A stretch of DNA of 64,000 nt from Strix aluco. Its lineage: Eukaryota; Chordata; Aves; Strigiformes; Strigidae. The notes beneath the pieces were generated by a model, which ran no database searches, was not told the origin of the DNA, and saw only the letters and a program-made list of their open reading frames with translations. Positions within the stretch are counted from its first letter, which is position 1. Each line of letters starts with the position of its first letter. Below, one piece after another: positions 1-13,100 of this stretch. The translations under genes were made by a program, and so were the position numbers. The stretch spans positions 10,270,325 to 10,334,324 of the forward strand of contig NC_133971.1 in the NCBI RefSeq assembly GCF_031877795.1. The letters run 5' to 3'.

Positions 1-636
1 GATTAGTTAATTCTGTAAAATTATTCTGCAGTGCTGATTAGAAGTAAAAGAAAACAAGTCCATTTCGAAAGATGTTATTCAGTAGCAAAGACATGCTGGC
101 CTCATGGAAATTAGTGGAAAAGCTATTCACTTATGGACCTGAAACTTATTGAAGGTCCCCAACACTTCATCTGCCCATCTCAAGTAATTTTTGCACTAGT
201 TCAAAAGTAGAATTCCATATACTTTTTAATGCATCTTGTTAAGTGAATGATCTCTGCAACACAAAAAATATACCAAGGGAACTGAGGTGTATGAAAAGTC
301 AAGGGACCAGTTACACCAAAGACATCTTTACAGCCACTGACACTGATGATTAAAACCCTGACAAATCTTGTCCAAAAAGTATTTCTAGCCTGCCTACCTG
401 CAAGAGCCTCTGCTGACCAAAGAGCAAACAAATAGCATGAGTAAACAGTGCAAATTATTTCTGAAGACTCCGTTACCTTAGTCTAAAAAGGGGAAAGTCA
501 TTGTTCCATTTAAATACAGGAGACTAATCCTCACAATGATAGTTAGCTTGCAAATTGCAAACCTCTGGATATTACCTTTAACTGCACAGTCTGAAGCTGA
601 GAGAAGGCTTATCTTGTACAAGCCTGTATAAGCCAA
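1..636. other. Intergenic sequence, no recognised feature
   Basis: AT-rich unique-looking DNA. One 76-codon open frame at 201-431 (-) resembles nothing I know and is of chance length. No repeat family recognised. Confidence 0.6.
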
Positions 637-820
637 TCATAGAATAGTTTGAGTTGGAAGGGACGTTTAAGGGTCATGTAGTCCAACCCCCCTGCAACGA
701 GCAGGGACATCTTCAACTAGATCAGGTTGCTCAGAGACCCATCCAGCCTGACCTTGAATATTTCCAGAGATGGGGCATCTACCACCTCTCTGGGCAACCT
801 GTTTCAGTGTTTCACCACTA
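637..820 (-). mobile_element. CR1 LINE 3'-end fragment
   Basis: Read on the - strand this is the CR1 3' end. On the + strand it opens with atcatagaatagtttgagtt, the reverse complement of the CR1 tail. It then passes through the conserved block meaning 'ttggactacatgaccc...' and ends in the C-terminal RT region, here read as gggcaacctgtttcagtgtt. It is about 180 bp, heavily 5'-truncated and non-coding. The right edge is blurred by divergence. Confidence 0.85.
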
Positions 821-1984
821 TATAGTCAGGCCTATATAGCTTAGCTGTATAAACTATACATTCCCTCATCTTATACAGGCAGGACTCTTTGGGTGAAAAG
901 GTGCAAACAAAGCAAAGTGTCAAACTCAGGTCTGAAAACCAGTGTTACACAGCACTTAAACATTGAGTTCAGGATCCTAGGAAGAAGAAATAGGAGGAGG
1001 TCATCACTGAAGTATAATAAGATTAAAATACTCATAGTTTTTTTTTCTCCATTTATCTCAGTTTCTGGAGGAGCAAGGTTCAGCAGGGGACATTTTGTAA
1101 TAGCATAAATTATATCTGTTAACACAAGCCAAAAGCTTAGTTAGCTGCTTAATATTTTCTTGTTCACTGCTCCAACCGATTTCCCTCTGTCAGTTACCAG
1201 AGGGTCTGCTAAAAAAGATACAGCATGTGAAGCTGAGTTGCAGCTATCCAAGGCACAGTACAGATAGCTTAAATATATTTGCTGGACATAATTACATGTG
1301 AGAAGTCAATTCTGATTGCTCAGAGGTGAATTATGGGTGGATGTAGTCATGACCTTGCTTGGTAGTTTGCTGCCAGTTAAGGTCATGCACATTCAGACAA
1401 ATATCTCATAGTGTTCAAGAATGGTAATATCAAGCTACTTTCTATTTTCTTCTGAGTGCATTTAAAGAGAGACAGCACACGTGATCCAGCACTACCCACT
1501 TCCAATTTTTTTCTGCATGAGGAGCTCTATGCTGTGGACACTGTTTCTCCAGTGAAAGTGTTTGAGAAGGAACTTGCCAGGTTTTCCAGCATCCATTTGA
1601 GAGTAAACACAAATGTTTTCTGTTAGCAAATGCAGAAAGATGGTAGAGGAAATGAAGTAATAAGAGTCTGAAAGCAGCCTGAAAGAGCTGTATCATGACA
1701 TTAGCCAGGCCAGATGTGACATCAGCCTTTACCAGGATTCTGGTAAATTGCTGGCAGAAAAGAAATGTGGAGAATAAAGCATGTGTTTTATAGCATCCTA
1801 AAGAAAGTAAATCTTTCTGCCGTCCCTCCATGAAGCTTAAATAATCATCAATCTCCCTTTTTCTAAACAATTATGTTTTATATAAAAAAATATACTGACA
1901 GCACTTACAGGTGTATCACAGTGTAACAACTTGACTCTGACCCAAAATGAACACCCCTTTACTTAATCATATAATCTTAGCCAA
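821..1984. other. Intergenic sequence with one unexplained 142-codon open frame
   Basis: Unique-looking DNA between two CR1 fragments. The frame 1442-1870 (-), 142 codons, is the longest open frame outside CR1 and the CpG island. Its translation has a hydrophobic middle (QLFQAAFRLLLLHFLYHLSAF) but no family signature I recognise, and it may be chance. A T run lies at about 1040-1047. Confidence 0.5.
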
Positions 1985-3258
1985 ATCTTAGTGATTGGTG
2001 ACAGCCAGCACGGCTTCACTAAGGACAAATCGTGCCTGATGAAATTAGTGGCCTTCTATGACAGGGTTACAGCACTGGTGGATAAGGGAAGAGCAACTGA
2101 CATCATCTACCTGAACTTGTGCAAAGCACTTGATACTGTCCCGCACAACATCTTTGTCTCTAAATTGGAGAGACATGGATCTGACAGATGGACAACTCAG
2201 TGCATAAGGAATCGGCTGGATAGTCGCACTCAAAGAGTTGCAGTCAACAGCTCGATGTCCAGGTGAAGAGCAATGATGAGTGGTGTTCCTCAGGGGTCAG
2301 TGTTGGGACCGGTGCTGTTTAACATCTTTGGTGGTAACATGGACAGTGGGATTGAGTGCACCCTCAGCAGTTTGACAATGACACCAAGCTGTGTGGTGCG
2401 GTTGACATGCTGGAGGGAAGGGATGTGCCATCCAGAGGGACCTGGACAGGCTTGAGAGGTGGACCCGTGCAAACCTCATGAAGTTCAACAAGGCCAAGTG
2501 CAAGGTACTGCACATGGGTTGAGGCAATCCCAAGCACAAATATAGACTGGGCGAAGAGTGGATTCAAAGCAGCTCTGCAGAGAAGGCTGCAGGGAGTAGC
2601 AGTGGACGGAAAACTGGATATGAGCCAGTAATCTGTGATCACAGCCCAGAAAGTCAACCATGTCCTGCACTGCATCAAGAGAAGTGTGGCTAGCAGGTTG
2701 AGGAGGTGATTTTCCCCTTCTATTCCATTCTCATGAGACCCCGCCTGCAATACTGTGTCCAGCTCTGGGGCCCCTAGTATAAGAAATACATGGACCTGCT
2801 TGGCTGGGTCCAGAGGAGTGCCACGAATACGATCAGGGGGCTGGAGAACCTCCCATATGAGGACAGGCTGAGAGAGTTGGGGTTGTTCAGCCTGGAGAAG
2901 AGACGGCTCCGGGGAGACCTTATAGTGGCCTTCCAGTACTTAAAGGGGGCTACAGGACAGATGGGGAGGGACTCTATCAGGGAGTTTAGGGTTAGGACAA
3001 GGGGTAACAGTTTCAAACAAAGAGGGCAGATTTAGATTAGATGGAAGGAAGAAATTCTTCACTGTGAGGGTGGTGAGACACTGGAACAGGTTTCCCAGAG
3101 AAGCTGTGGCTGCCCCCTCCTTGGAAGTTCAAGGCCAGGTTGGACGGGGCTTTGAGCAACCTGATCTAGTGGAAGGTGTCCCTGCCCATAGCAGGGGGTT
3201 GGAACTAGATGATCTTTAAGGTCCCTTCCAACCCAAACCATTCTATGACTCTATGATT
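1985..3258 (+). mobile_element. CR1 LINE fragment (reverse transcriptase to 3' end), decayed
   Basis: This is a 5'-truncated CR1 copy of about 1.27 kb. Translation in shifting frames gives CR1 RT in order: the QHGFTK finger segment (from about 2003), the palm segment [16 protein letters not shown] (2101-2150, where the usual motif A Asp is Asn), [17 protein letters not shown] (2281-2330), then the thumb and C-terminal part ending in NRFPREAVAAPS-like sequence. The FADD motif lies in a frameshifted stretch near 2365-2385. It ends in the CR1 tail, attctatgactctatgattt. The endonuclease domain and 5' end are missing. Several frameshifts and stops make it inactive. Confidence 0.92.
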
Positions 3259-3828
3259 TGATGAAAATAATTCTAAACTAAAGGAAACTTATGCTTTGTT
3301 TGTGTATCCAGTAATTAAACTTTGGCTTGGCTTAAATTGAAGTCAATGTAAATTATATAGAGTTATTGTCTTTGTTCGGTTTATCAAAAATGCCAGCCAA
3401 TAAATAGGAAATATCCTACGATACCTACAAATTTATTGTGAAAGATATTGCTGACTTGATGCTAACAGTAATCAACATTTTACTAGTATAAGCATTAATT
3501 TATTACCTTGAAACACAGACTTCTTTTATGCTTGCTTCCTGTGTGTGCAAGAGAAGATTTCTGATGCTCTTGATAGCTTGACCTTCTTGTCTTCAAGCAG
3601 CTGAGATTGTAATGGATATACAAGAAACTGATATTATTATCATACAGGAAAATTAGCTATGAACAGTTAAATGTTATGAATTGCCTTTTTTAATTCTTAT
3701 TTTAGAACGGATGCTACAATCTACTGCAGAATAAATAAAGCACAGCTACTAGTATTGTATAATAGACAGCTGCTAACTCTGACGTCTGTTACTTAAACTG
3801 ATATCTGCAATACGCAGATATGCAATAT
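3259..3828. other. Intergenic sequence between CR1 fragments
   Basis: AT-rich unique-looking DNA with no open frame over 60 codons and no recognised repeat. Confidence 0.6.
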
Positions 3829-4216
3829 GAATGGAAATTGTTTAGTCTGGAGAAGAGGAGGCTGAGGGGACACCTCATCGCCCTCTACAACTACCTGAAA
3901 GGAGGTTGCAGAGAGCTGGGGATGAATCTCCTTAACCAAGTAATAAGCGATAAGACAAGAGGGAATGGCCTCAAGTTGCACCAGGGAAGGTTTAGAATGG
4001 ATATTAGGAAGCATTTCTTTCCAGAATGGGTTGTTAGGCGTTGGAATGGGCTGCCCAGGGAGGTGGTGGAGTCCCCATCCCTGGAGGTGTTTAAGAGTAG
4101 GGTCGACTTAGCACTTAGGGATATGGTGTAGTTGGGAACTGTCAGTGTTAGGTTAATGGTTGGACTGGATGATCTTCAAGGTCTTTTCCCACCTAGATGA
4201 TTCTGTGATTCTGTGA
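3829..4216 (+). mobile_element. CR1 LINE 3' fragment
   Basis: The copy starts in the C-terminal RT region. The open frame 3820-4131 reads [20 protein letters not shown] and later [20 protein letters not shown], both CR1 signatures. It ends with gattctgtgattctgtga, the CR1 tail. The [18 protein letters not shown]... type differs from the AAPS/DAPS type of the copies at 1985 and 5917, so it is a different CR1 subfamily. About 390 bp, 5'-truncated, no endonuclease. Confidence 0.92.
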
Positions 4217-5916
4217 AATGAAAACCTCCACTGTGTCTGTTCAAAATAATGTATGTGTGATCTACATGCAATTTGGGTTAGCACAGAGAAAAATTTCCCA
4301 CAATGAAGATGACTTCAGAGCTTAGTTCTGTCTGTTCTCAGTGGTTTTACCAAGAAAAACTGAAGGTGTTTACTAAGGAAAGATTTCCTAAAGAAAATCA
4401 TGAGGCAAGCTTAGAGACCATGGCTGAAGTCTAATACCATAGAGGTCAAAGCTGCTGGAGGACACTAGTCACTCATTCTTCATTTGCCAGCTATTCTGCA
4501 CTAGTAAGTGTCTTTTATTACTAGATGAACTCAGCAAGATTACCTACACTGCCAAGAGCCTGAAATGTTGCTGCAGATTACATATTCAAATCCTGGAGTG
4601 CAGAGCTAGGGTGTTGGGAAAAGCAGACTACTTCAGATAGCTAAAACCTGAAGGGGAAAATGAGCACAGTGGGTGACCAGATTTGTTCTCTTATGGAAAA
4701 GTGTTGTGAACTAGAGGGCACTAGTCTGAGTATTTGGATTTGAATCTGGGATAGTTTTGCTTATGATGTGTGGCATTTACAAACTATGTTCTCAGCATCA
4801 ACTGGTCTTTTTTTTTTTATTTTTTTTTTTTCCAGAAATCATCAAAGATTCTTTTAAAGAAGAATCCTGGGGTCATTAAAAGTTTGTAAGATCTCTTCCC
4901 TCTTCTGGCAATATGTGCAAAATGCTCACCAGCTTCTAGCCAGTAATGTTCCTTTTCTTTCTTGTATTATCCCTCCACCTCCCACCCCCATATGCAAAGG
5001 CAAACACAATCAACTTCTGCATAAAGTCACTCCAGAAAATCAGTTTCCCCTGAGTGCCCACAATTGTATGAACTTCTAGTGCCTCAGCTGCTCACACATT
5101 GAAATGTCTGTGTTTCTCATTCTCCTTTCCATTCAGAGCCTGGGCACTGCTCCACTGTACTCTCCTGAGTTGCTGAGGTAGCTCAGGTAGGCTTCTTGAA
5201 ATTCTTCACTGTGACAGCCCTCTCTCTTTTGGTACATACTGTTGCTGCAAATCAAATAGAATATGCAGCAATTTTCTACCGAAGAATAGGAGCAGGTGTC
5301 ATCTCTGCGGTAAACCTTGACTCTGAAGCCAGGAAAGGCAGCCTCTTGAATGCCATTTGGCATGGCTGACTCAAGAGCTGCTACATGCATACAGTGTATT
5401 GATCAATACATCTGCTTTTCCTCTGTACAACTGAAGCTCCTGCTGGCTTTTGTCTTCACTTCCTGATGCATTGCATTTAGAAAGCAACATTATGTTTGTT
5501 ACCTGTGTAAAACCAATTGATCATGCAGTGAAGTTATTCCCATTTGAGAGGGACAAGCTGCAGAACTCCGTAAGCACCCATGATAGAATACGCATGGATG
5601 CAGGTCTCAGTCAGAAAAATAGGTTCAGCCTTCTCACTATTTCCATATGAGATGAAATCAAAAGGTTTGAAAATATACAGAAAACAAGTTTTCTGCTTAG
5701 TTACAGTCCAAGATTTTTGATACTAGATCTTTCAAATAAAACAGAAAATATATGACTTTATCGTTGTGTTCCTTTAGCTAACAAAAAGGCCATTTGGGTC
5801 TAACTTTCTTCAGCTCAGTTCAGACAAAGTCCTTTCCCCAGCTTCTTGCAAGCTATTAGAGCTCAGAGGTGTGATGTCAAAAGATCCATGCATGAAAGAC
5901 GCAGTACGAATCTTTG
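4217..5916. other. Intergenic sequence with a poly(T) tract
   Basis: Unique-looking DNA. A T-rich tract broken by one A lies at about 4807-4831. The 85-codon frame 5133-5390 (-) contains several cysteines but resembles no family I know. I see no splice-site or homology support for a gene here. Confidence 0.55.
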
Positions 5917-7130
5917 AGCAACTGATGTCATCTACCTGAATTTGTGAGAAGATTTTGACACTGTTCTGCACAACATACTGTACAACATTGTCTGTAAATT
6001 GGAGAGAGATGGATTTGATGGATGGAACCCTCGGTGGATAAGTAATTGGCTGGATGGCCTCACTCAAAGAGCTGCGGTCAATGACTTGATGTCCAAATGG
6101 AGATCAGTGACAAGTGGCGTTCCTCAGGGGATACTACTGGGACCAGTACTATGTAACATCTTTGTTGGAAACATGGACAGTGGGATTGAGTGCACCCTGG
6201 CAAGTTCGCCAGTGACACCAAGCTGTGTGGTGCAGTTGACAGGCTGGAAGGAAGTGATGTCATTCAGAGGGACCTTGACAGGCCCTTGCGAACCTCACGA
6301 AGTTCAACAAGGCCAAATGCAAGTTCCTGCACGTGGGTTGAGGCAATCCCAAGCACAAACATAGACTGGGCGAAGAGTGGATTGAGAGCCCTGCAGAGGA
6401 CTTGGGAGTAGCAGTGGATGGGAAACTGGATATGAGCCACCAATGTGTGATCACTGCCCAGAAAGTCAACCATGTCCTGCACTGCATCAAGAGAAGTGTG
6501 GCCAGCAGCTCGAGGGAGGTGATTCTCCCCCTTTACTCTGCTCTTGTGAGACCCCACCTGGACTCCTGTGTCCAGCTCTGGAGTCCCCAACATAAGAAGG
6601 ACACGGACTTGCTCAAGCAGGTCCAGAGAAGGCCATGAAGATGATCAGGGGGCTGGAGAACCTCTCCTATGAAGACAGGCTAAGAGCTGGTGTTCAGCTT
6701 GGAGAAGGCTCCAGGGAGACCTTATAGTGGCCTTCCAGTACTTAAAGGGGGCTACAGGAAAGATGGAGAAGGACTGTTTATCAGGGAGTGTATTGATAGG
6801 GTGAGGGGTAACAGTTTTAAATGGAAAGAGGGTAGATTAGATATAAGGGACAAATTCTTTATTGTGAGGGTGATGAGACACTGGAACAGGTTGCCAAGAG
6901 AGGTTGTGGCTGCCCCCTTCCTGGAAGTGTTCAAGGCCGGGTTGGACAGGGCTTTGAGCAACCTGGTCTAGTGGAAGGTGTCCCTGCCCATGGCAGGGGG
7001 GTTGGAACTAGATGATCTTTAAGGTCCCTTAAATCTTTAAGGTCCCTTAATCCAATCCAATCCAATCCAATCCAATCCAATCCAATCCAATCCAATCCAA
7101 TCCAATCCATTCTATGATCCCATGATTCTA
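5917..7130 (+). mobile_element. CR1 LINE fragment with a microsatellite near its 3' end
   Basis: This copy is the same CR1 type as the one at 1985. It begins near gagcaactgatgtcatctacctg and shares [17 protein letters not shown] (about 6113-6163), the [25 protein letters not shown] segment (6495-6569) and [18 protein letters not shown] (6883-6936). Several frameshifts and stops break the frame. The 3' end is the CR1 tail attctatgatcccatgattcta. Two oddities: a small duplication of aaggtccctt around 7020-7048, and expansion of the normally short tccaacccaaacc block into (TCCAA)n at 7049-7109. The 5' edge is uncertain by some tens of bases. Confidence 0.9.
7049..7109 (+). repeat. (TCCAA)12 microsatellite inside a CR1 tail
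   Basis: About twelve uninterrupted copies of the pentamer TCCAA (or AATCC) occupy 61 bp. In the sister copy at 1985-3258 the matching place reads gtcccttccaacccaaacca, so the array grew inside the CR1 3' end. It is pure, which suggests recent expansion and likely length variation between individuals. Confidence 0.97.
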
Positions 7131-10100
7131 CACGTTTCTCCATTGAATGCATTTTTCTCCCTCTTTACTGATATCTGACACTGCAGCTCTGGCCACCGTA
7201 AAGATATGTATTTGAACAGTAGAGCTCTTGATGTAATGTTTTGCCTGCGTGTTCTTAACCAGAGTGTTCATTGCCATTGTTGGTTGACTGAACTTGTCAT
7301 ATATTTCAGAAGCTGTCATAGGTCTGGAATGATCTGGGACACTGGATGAATACAAAGAGGTTGACATTATCACAGTGCATATGTTTTTACTTTACAAGGC
7401 TGACGGGTGAGTAATTATGAAGGCAATCCTAGTGAGAAATGAGATTAACAACCACAAATCTACATTCATATTCTTGAAACTAGAGCCATATGACCTTGCT
7501 TTGTGTTTCTAACCAGATGAGAATTATAATGTAAAAATAATGTGAGGAAGCAGATACAGCTTAAAGTAAATCCTTATGAATGTACTTATTCCAAGAACAT
7601 AAAGAATGATTCACAAACCAGAAGAAATTTAAAATACAAACCATGAGGCCCTGCTGAAAATGAACCAGAATATCTCAGTGGATAATTCTGGAACTGTGTA
7701 TGTATGCCATGGAGACTTTTGTTTTCCTTCTGCTATGCAAAGCTAGTAGCAAGACTTTGAGAAATATTTAAAAAACCTAACGTTTTCTAGAATCTTGCAT
7801 TTTCTTGAAGGAGTATTTTTACTTGAAGTTATTTCAACCAGCAAATTGCTGTCTGAAGAACTATCCCAAAGAATTTTAGCAAATTCAAAGGAAGATGAAA
7901 ATTTGTTGCCAGCACATTAATTCTCATTCCTCTGCATTTCAATACAGTTACCAGAAATATAGGAACAAGCTTTTCATAATATAGTTCCAGCTGTAGAATT
8001 AATTTATCTTCTTCAGAAAGTGTATAGATACATGCTGCTTCAGGAATAATTGTCTGCTTAACATTTTTATGCTTATTTGTAAGTATCTCTCTTTTATTGG
8101 ATCATATTAAACACCATTTTCAAAGAACATAATCTGATTCATTTCCTCAAGATATTTTCTGTTGTGGATTTTTTTCTTCCTCTTATCTCTTGTTTTTTCC
8201 CTTATCTTATTTTACAGAAAAGAAAATGGAGACAATGAGACTTCCTTAAAGCCACACAAGGAATCAGTGGTAAAGGCAGAACCCAAACATATTTTCAAAC
8301 AAATTTTCAACCACATTCATTCTTCCAGAACATGCAGCTTGGCATTTTGATTGCACTTTTGAGAACTAAACATGTAAGCAAATTAGACTGCGCTTAGGAA
8401 CCCTAGAAATGAACAATATGGAAGCTGACTGTGCTGAGAGTTTCACTGCGTGATGGCAGCGTAAGGGATCCTTCCCTGAGGACTGCCCATTACTCCTCCT
8501 TGCTAGAGATTGCTACTGCAGGGGAAGAGCTAATGGAATGACTTGTGTGAGTGCCCATCATCAACTCTGGTTGGAAATTGGCCAGCTCCGTGCAATGTCT
8601 TGAAATGACACAGTGGTTTCTCTAGTAAATATTTAACTGTGGACTCTCTCACCAGCTGCCACTATTTTGCTCAGTACCTTATGCAGAAATCATGATGGTA
8701 GAACTGGCTTCATTTGCGAAACATTAATCTACCATATCCCATCTTTATCGACCTGCCTTTATGGTCTCACTTTATACATATTTTACAGGTTCCAGAGCAC
8801 TTGAGAGACTATGTAAACAGCCTTATTCCCTTCCTGATTAATTCCTCAACACCCTCAGTCCTGCATGCCAAATGAGCATACCCTTAGGATTGCCTAGGCA
8901 AAATGAGCTAAACCATGTTACTATGGCTGAACCTGCCCTTAGGTTCAGATGTTCAGTTATTATTTTGGTGAGATGAATACTTTTGCAATGAGCAAAAGCG
9001 AGAGAAGGAAGCAGACATTCAAAATATGGAGATACTCACATGGGACACAACCCCCTAATGTTTTTTCCAAAGATTAAGAGACAGTTGCAGGTAATAGAGA
9101 TATGATGTGATGATTTCTCTGGAACAGTTAAAAAATTATCCTTTAATGGAAAATAATGATGAGCTAATGCTAGGGACTACTGTCAGCTCCGTAGCATGAT
9201 AATGTACTGTATGGGTAACAAGGAAGATGGTGAAGTGTGGAAGCATTTAACTGTGGAAAAAGGAGTAAAATGGAGGCAGACAATATGTCATTAATAATTT
9301 ATGGAATCTGTTGACCAGTCAATATCTCTACTCTGGTGAAAAAATTACTGGGTGCTTTCAGAGGCTCCAAATGGTGCTCATGAAGTTGATGTGTCATTTA
9401 AGGCCAAGTTGGGGCTCCTTCCTTGGTTTTGAATTTCAGCCTATGATCTCAAACCAGAGAGAAGGTAGATGCCTCTAACTGAAAGCTAATGAGATCTACA
9501 GGGGATCAGCATCTCACAGAATTACATCCTCATGTTTGAGCTCCAAAGGCTTATTCTTCATCTCCCTGATGAAACAGGACTGATGTCTGAGCAGGCCTGG
9601 TGAGTGGTGAATAGAAAATCAAGTAGCGATTCTTTTTCTTCCTGAGTCATGCATAGTTAAGGGACCCAAAAATAGCTATTAGGTTGTTTCCTGCCACAAC
9701 AGCCTCTTCTAACACAGCTGCAGAGTATTCATGGGAAGTACTTGATAAAATCACCATGATATCATTAACAGCAACTGTGTTTCTATCTTGAAATGCTTAA
9801 TAGATGAGAAAAAGCAAGCAAAATTAAATTATATTACAGCAAGATGTGAATATATTTATTTCCTCATTCATTTTTAGATTTTTGGCTGAAAAATACGTAA
9901 TCTGACTACATGCAGTTCTTTTAACTAAATGAGGGAAGACAGACAAGTCAGATACAAAATGAATGAATGCAGTACCCTTAGAAGTCTCATTGACTGTGTG
10001 TATATCTGATAAAATTGGCAAGATTATTTCTTTAACAACCAGCCTTTTGCCAAGAGTTTGGGAAAAAAAAAAATCAGCCTGCTTTGTCTGAGAGCCTAAA

Positions 10101-13100
10101 CCCCATTGTTCATGGCTGCTGCTTCCCTTGGCTGTTTTGCAGAAGTTAATACAGCTGAATTCATCACAAGGAGTTTGCTGCTATTCTGTTCTAACAACTA
10201 CTTTGGCAGTGCACAAATGATTTGACAGGAGGAACTGTGTGAAAATTCCTACCAGACCAGTAGCCCCCAAACCCCTCTCCCTAGGTCATCTGATTGATCT
10301 GAGCTGTTGCCAGTACTGAGCCATCAATGTCATCCAATGACCATCCAGAATTGTGATGTGGTATATCATGGATCTGACAAAACTCTATTTTGTTTGCCAT
10401 GTTTAAGAATTTCCATGCATGACAGAAACTAATGCATGCTGTTTTTCCCATTAGAAACAGCTGAGCAGATATTTTAAATATTTATAGTTACACTTTGTAT
10501 CAAAAATTGTGCCAGAAGACTTAAAAGTACTTCCACCTTCAGCTCCAGGTGGCAGTTTGTCCCTTGCCTGCAGAGGTCACTGGACATGCAGGTGCATAGT
10601 AGTGTGAGTGCTCAGATTAGGTGGTGACTGGAGTCAAGAGTAAGAAGCTTTTTTCTTCATCCCCAGGACACGTAGCAAAGGGAGATACCTCCAAAGAGAG
10701 GTGTATGAAATGCCTGTTTGATCTCCAGACCTGCTTACTGCAGACAAGACAGTGTGCTATGCAATAGAAAATGAAAAACACAAGTCTTCCCTTTTCTATA
10801 CACCAAAAAAACCCTTGCATGTAGAATATGAGGATGCAGGAAATGGATGGCATATCTGGTGCTGTGACCCAGTAGCCATGGCAACAACAGTGCAAAGATA
10901 GATTACCCCAGTGCTCATTTCCATCAACGGCAGAAACGTAGTGATTTACGCTGGTCCCTTATCCACAGAATGAAAAGCTGCATTTCAGTTTTGCGTTACA
11001 GTTTTAGTGGTTGCAAAGTTTAACAGGGAAGGTACTGACAGTATCTTATATTCTGAGAATGAAAAGGAAAAAAAAAATCACTGACAAGAACCATTTACTT
11101 GCCTTTCATTGTAATGCAGACCTGTCAAGTCTCATGTGATGAGCATCAGACTTGCTCTTTAGCCACTGCTTTCTCATTCCCCACTGTGGCAACTCCAGTT
11201 CATGCATCAGCAGCATGCTGTCATGAGGCCTGAGTGTGACTCTCATCTGTTGGGATTTTAAGCACTTGCAGAACCTGGCAAGGTCACAAAACCCAGCATC
11301 TATATAGCAGTGAAGCATCTTCATTTGATGCAAATATAACAACTTCCATGGTTTACCCCATGACAAGATTCTATGTAGTTTATCTGTCTTCTAGCCTAAC
11401 AAGAAGTCCCCACAGATTTTTTCAATGGGTGTGTATCTGAGATCTGTGCTTGAGACAGATCTTGTCTTGCTTCAGTGCCACATCTGCTCTCAACAGAATT
11501 TCTGGTTTAATTTCAGAACTGTATTTTGATAATTTATGCTTGCCTTCTTGATGAAATAATGTTTAAAACTGTCATTGGAAAGAAACATTCCTGAGATCTT
11601 TAATTACCATTTTCTTGCTCTCTACATTTCCTGTTTACCTAGTCAAATATAAAGATCCCATACTTTTTTTTAAAAAAAAAAGTCTAAAGAAGGCATACCA
11701 CAACATTTATATTTTGCAAGCATAAGCCAGACTTGCAAACATGACAGACTGAGTCAGGGTGAACAACCTTCATTGCTTAGTGAAAGACCTGTGACTCTTT
11801 TTTTTCTTTTCTCTGCATCCAAAGCCCAATCCCAGGATAAGTCAAATGGCATGCAGAAGTAAAAGAAATACTGTGTTCTAAAAGGTCAGGGTAAAAAAGA
11901 AAGCTATTTGACATTAAAGAAGAGAACATGAGAGAAAACATGGTCAAGATGTATAGGTATGTCAAAACGTCTGGCATTTTGTACCTAGTAAGAACCTTTA
12001 TTTTCTTGAATCAAAAACTGAAAGGATCTGTATTTCAATCTAAAAATTACAAGAGAGGAACAAGGATCATTAGTCAACTCTCTTTGCCTTATTATTCTCC
12101 CTCTTAACTTAGATTTCTTCTACATCTGAATCTTACTTACTTGTTAGTTTTATAGCATGGCTTACATATTGCAAGTTTTGAAAGCACAAAATATTTGCTA
12201 CCAATATGTATATTGAACTTGTGAAATAAAAGTTCCATTGCATTTATATTATTTGCACTTCTGTAGACCTTTAGTGCAAAACTGAGAAACAGCTTTGTTA
12301 CTGTGTCCATCATTCCAGAATTCACTCATCCAAAACAATTCTGTTGTATACAAACCATCAGCCTTTGTTAGTACGTTTCTTAAATTTAGTATGCAGCCCT
12401 GAAAGTTATTGTTTATCTTCTATGTACTGTAAAATTAGTGTTTAGGGCAAAACCCAAACTGTTATAAAGATTGAAAAATGTCCTAAAATCACACTGTTCT
12501 ACATCTAGATAAACCAGATTGACTGCACTAGCTATCCATGGAAAATTAAAATTTCTCCTTTTTTCTTTAGTCCAAATTAGCAAATAATAACTAGCTTGTT
12601 CTGTGCATTCCATGATCCATCATTTGGCACAAAAAGAAAAATCACTCCTGTGTTAGCAAATGAAAAGGAAGTAGTATAATCAATATAACTAAAAAAAGGA
12701 GGTAGTATAATTAGTATAACTGAAAACCTGCACTGATGTTCATGTCTACTTCTGCAGCGGTTCCACTGTTCCTGGTTAAAGAACTAGGTATTTTACTAAA
12801 CTGGGTCCCTTGTATGTTAGCAGCTGAGTATGTTAGCTAGTTCATACTAATTATGTACAAAAGAGAGCTTCAAGTACACCATGTTCCAAAAATGTTAACA
12901 TATTGTAACCCAGTGTTTACTAATCAACAGAAATTCCTGCCCCACAAAAATTTAGTTCTGTGGACAAGAGTATTCAGGAGTACTGTCTCAGCATGCCACT
13001 GGACTAAGATGCTTGAGGTACAAAACTTTAGTTGTGGCCTAACATTATACTATTTAATTCTGGTCCATTTCTTTCCTATACCATCTTCAAAAGCCCCTGA

